Part shown: positions 6,294 to 7,909 of the stretch, one piece after another
Position numbering within the stretch: the stretch's first letter is position 1
How the letters are laid out: each line of letters starts with the position of its first letter
Source of the DNA: Myxococcota bacterium
GTDB lineage: Bacteria; Myxococcota_A; UBA9160; PR03
Direction: 5' to 3'
DNA length: 7,909 nt
NCBI GenBank assembly: GCA_025453505.1
Contig: JALOQG010000118.1
Coordinates: forward strand, 1 to 7,909
Translations under genes and position numbers: made by a program
The notes under the pieces: model-generated
What the model saw: the letters and a program-made list of their open reading frames with translations, nothing else
Database searches by the model: none
Told to the model about the DNA's origin: nothing

Positions 6294-7909
6294 TCACTCG
6301 CCCTCCGGCTCCTCGACTCCTCCGATCCGATACAGCACGGCGAAGTCGCTGCGCGCGACGACCGGCAGATCCAGCTGCCAATCCGGCGGCGCGAGTACGT
6401 CGCGGAATCCGAAGCGGTCCGCGAGCGCGCGCCATTGTCCGGAACTGCGCCGCGTCCAGGTCCGCCACGTCAGATCCGGATCGACGACGGTCAGGTTGCG
6501 GGAGCGGTGCGGGGGCTTGAAGAAATCCACGCCGTAGACGCCGTCCACGATGCGCGCCACGGCGGGACTGCCGTCGGGCGCGTACGGCAGCATGTCGATC
6601 GCGTTCGGATCGAGCAGTAGCGGCCTGCGCGTCGCGAACTGGATCCGCGTGAGGCCCGGCGCGACGACGAGCGTGCCCGTCCCCTGCGAAGCCGCCGCGA
6701 GCGCGGGCTCGTTGCTCCGGTCGTAGAGGCGGGCGGCGCGCTTCGGCGCTCCGCGCGCGCTCGCGCCGATCGCGACGACGAACGCGAGCGCGACGCCGAC
6801 CCAGACCGCGCCTTCGATCCAGCGCACCGCGGCGGGAGCGCGCCCGGCGCCATCCGCCGGCGCGGGATATCGCGCGGACAGCACCACGGCCACGAGGCCG
6901 ATCGCCGGAACGCCCCATTCGACCAGCCACGGCCGGGCGTAGTGGAGCAGCGACAGGGCACCGAGCGCGACGAGCGCCGCGCGTGCGAACGCGGAGTCGC
7001 GCCGCACACCGAGCGTCGCGACGACGAGCGGCACGAACGCCAGCATCGGCAGGTTGAGGACGCGCGCCGGCATCGCCGCCACCAGGACCGACGGCATCGC
7101 GCTCGCGGGAACGGCGTTGCGCAGCAGCGCGAAGCCGACGCCGAGCAGCGCGCACAGTGCGTAGACCCGCAGCAGCAGCACCGCCGCGGGGCGTGCCGTC
7201 CGCACGCTCCGCTGGAGCGCGAGCAGCACACCGATCCCCAACAGGAAGCCGTTCCAGGAGACGAGCCAGACCGCGCCGCGATGGCCGTCCCAGTCGCGCA
7301 TGTACGCGACCATGTGGCGGCTCACCTCGGCGGCGTCCACCGCCGGACCGGGCGTCTGGCCCGCCGCGTGCACGACCAGGCTGATCGCGGCCACGGCGAT
7401 GCCGAACGCGCCGCCGACGGCGAGTTCGGACAGATGCGCGCGGGTCCATCTCGCAGCGAGGAGCAGACACAGGGCCGTGACGGCGCCGACCCAGAAGCCG
7501 AGCGACGGATGGATCGCGGGCGCCATGCCGAGGAGGAAGGCGCCGAGCCGCACGCGTCCCGCGCCGAGCACCGAGATCGCCAGCAGCGCCCACGCGAGCC
7601 CCGCCATCCCGTAGGTGTGCGGAGCGCCCAGCAGCAGGATCGGATAGTTGAAGCCCCAGCGAATGGGATCCAGCAGCCAGAGGACGAGCGGCGAAGCGAT
7701 CGCGAGCAGGAGCGGCGCGCCGCACGCCCAGGCGAACGCGGCGATCGCCGCGAAACCGAGCGCTCCGACGACGCCCGACATCGCGAACGCGAGCGCGCGT
7801 TCCGAAACGCCCGCGGCCAGCGGCAGCGCGAGCAGTGGATGCCAGAGCGTCCAAACGCGCTGCTGATACAGACCGAACGGATTCTCCGGCGGATACGCTA
7901 CGACGCCGG
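6294..7909 (-). CDS. Polytopic membrane protein with soluble C-terminal domain, 5' end missing (GT-C-like, function unassigned)
   Basis: The minus-strand frame is open to the right edge, showing 537 codons before a TGA at 6296-6294. The ATG at 7781 is probably internal: the 42 codons before it are continuous and protein-like, starting GVVAYPPENPFGLYQQRVWT. About nine or ten hydrophobic helices fill visible residues 20 to 385, with loops containing NYPILLLGAPHTYGMAGLAW and AIHPSLGFWVG. Residues about 387-537 are hydrophilic and follow the last helix, with TLVVAPGLTRIQFATRRPLL, LPYAPDGS, GVYGVDFF and WQLDLPV. This layout (N-terminal loop with an acidic PPEN, many helices, extracytoplasmic C-terminal domain) resembles GT-C membrane glycosyltransferase-like proteins, but I cannot identify the family or a definite catalytic residue. 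It is convergent with, and separated by one base from, the isomerase gene, so it belongs to a different transcription unit. Confidence 0.8.
   Translation of the reverse strand, partial: GVVAYPPENPFGLYQQRVWTLWHPLLALPLAAGVSERALAFAMSGVVGALGFAAIAAFAWACGAPLLLAIASPLVLWLLDPIRWGFNYPILLLGAPHTYGMAGLAWALLAISVLGAGRVRLGAFLLGMAPAIHPSLGFWVGAVTALCLLLAARWTRAHLSELAVGGAFGIAVAAISLVVHAAGQTPGPAVDAAEVSRHMVAYMRDWDGHRGAVWLVSWNGFLLGIGVLLALQRSVRTARPAAVLLLRVYALCALLGVGFALLRNAVPASAMPSVLVAAMPARVLNLPMLAFVPLVVATLGVRRDSAFARAALVALGALSLLHYARPWLVEWGVPAIGLVAVVLSARYPAPADGAGRAPAAVRWIEGAVWVGVALAFVVAIGASARGAPKRAARLYDRSNEPALAAASQGTGTLVVAPGLTRIQFATRRPLLLDPNAIDMLPYAPDGSPAVARIVDGVYGVDFFKPPHRSRNLTVVDPDLTWRTWTRRSSGQWRALADRFGFRDVLAPPDWQLDLPVVARSDFAVLYRIGGVEEPEGE

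Noticed and set aside
6287..6295. GACTGAGTC palindrome at the convergent junction as an operator or terminator.
   Set aside because: Arms are only four bases around a single central base. It cannot fold as a useful hairpin and is likely a by-product of two facing stop codons.
2971..6537. Very long open frame (about 1188 codons) on the plus strand overlapping the regulator and isomerase.
   Set aside because: Its translation is almost entirely Arg/Ala/Gly/Pro with no domain motif, as expected for an out-of-phase reading of GC-rich genes. The frames at 2561 and 5582 carry Walker and DsbA-fold motifs.
6142..7854. Minus-strand open frame of 570 codons, longer than the membrane-protein ORF counted from its internal ATG.
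   Set aside because: Composition is Arg-rich without membrane helices. The overlapping frame at 6294-7909 encodes coherent hydrophobic helices and continues to the window edge.

Overview
This window is very GC-rich (roughly 70% or more by eye) and almost fully coding, with gaps of 1 to 58 bases between genes. The composition, long Ala/Arg/Leu-rich proteins and a winged-helix/AAA/TPR regulator fit a soil-type Gram-negative lineage such as Myxococcota or another former 'deltaproteobacterial' group. A high-GC actinobacterium or uncultured phylum cannot be excluded. No rRNA or tRNA gene, insertion sequence or CRISPR array was seen. Six protein genes account for nearly every base; two are cut by the window edges.

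Bases 1-2502, plus strand: an apparent operon of three consecutive methyltransferase genes. The first (5' end missing) is a membrane methyltransferase of the MddA/NnrU type, predicted to methylate methanethiol to dimethyl sulfide. The second is a small soluble class I SAM methyltransferase. The third is a two-domain methyltransferase of the Rv2258c type, with a winged-helix-like N-terminal domain. The second and third have good Shine-Dalgarno sites.

Bases 2502-6292, plus strand: a GC-rich hairpin follows the third stop codon. Directly after it lies a sigma-70-like promoter (TTGGCA, 17 bp, TATGGT) placed so that transcription should begin at or next to the ATG of a 1003-residue regulator (OmpR/PhoB-type winged helix, AAA/STAND ATPase, long TPR-like helical tail). 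Nine bases after the regulator comes a kappa-class glutathione transferase / 2-hydroxychromene-2-carboxylate isomerase-like protein. Its ATG also lacks a Shine-Dalgarno and is preceded by a TAnnnT box overlapping the regulator's stop codon.

Bases 6294-7909, minus strand: a large polytopic membrane protein with a soluble C-terminal domain, convergent with the isomerase gene across a single base and running off the right edge.

A functional link between the methyltransferase operon, the regulator and the isomerase is plausible from proximity only. I do not see a clearly new multi-gene system. The best leads are the methyltransferase trio, the SD-less/leaderless start architecture, and a marked excess of the palindrome GCGATCGC.
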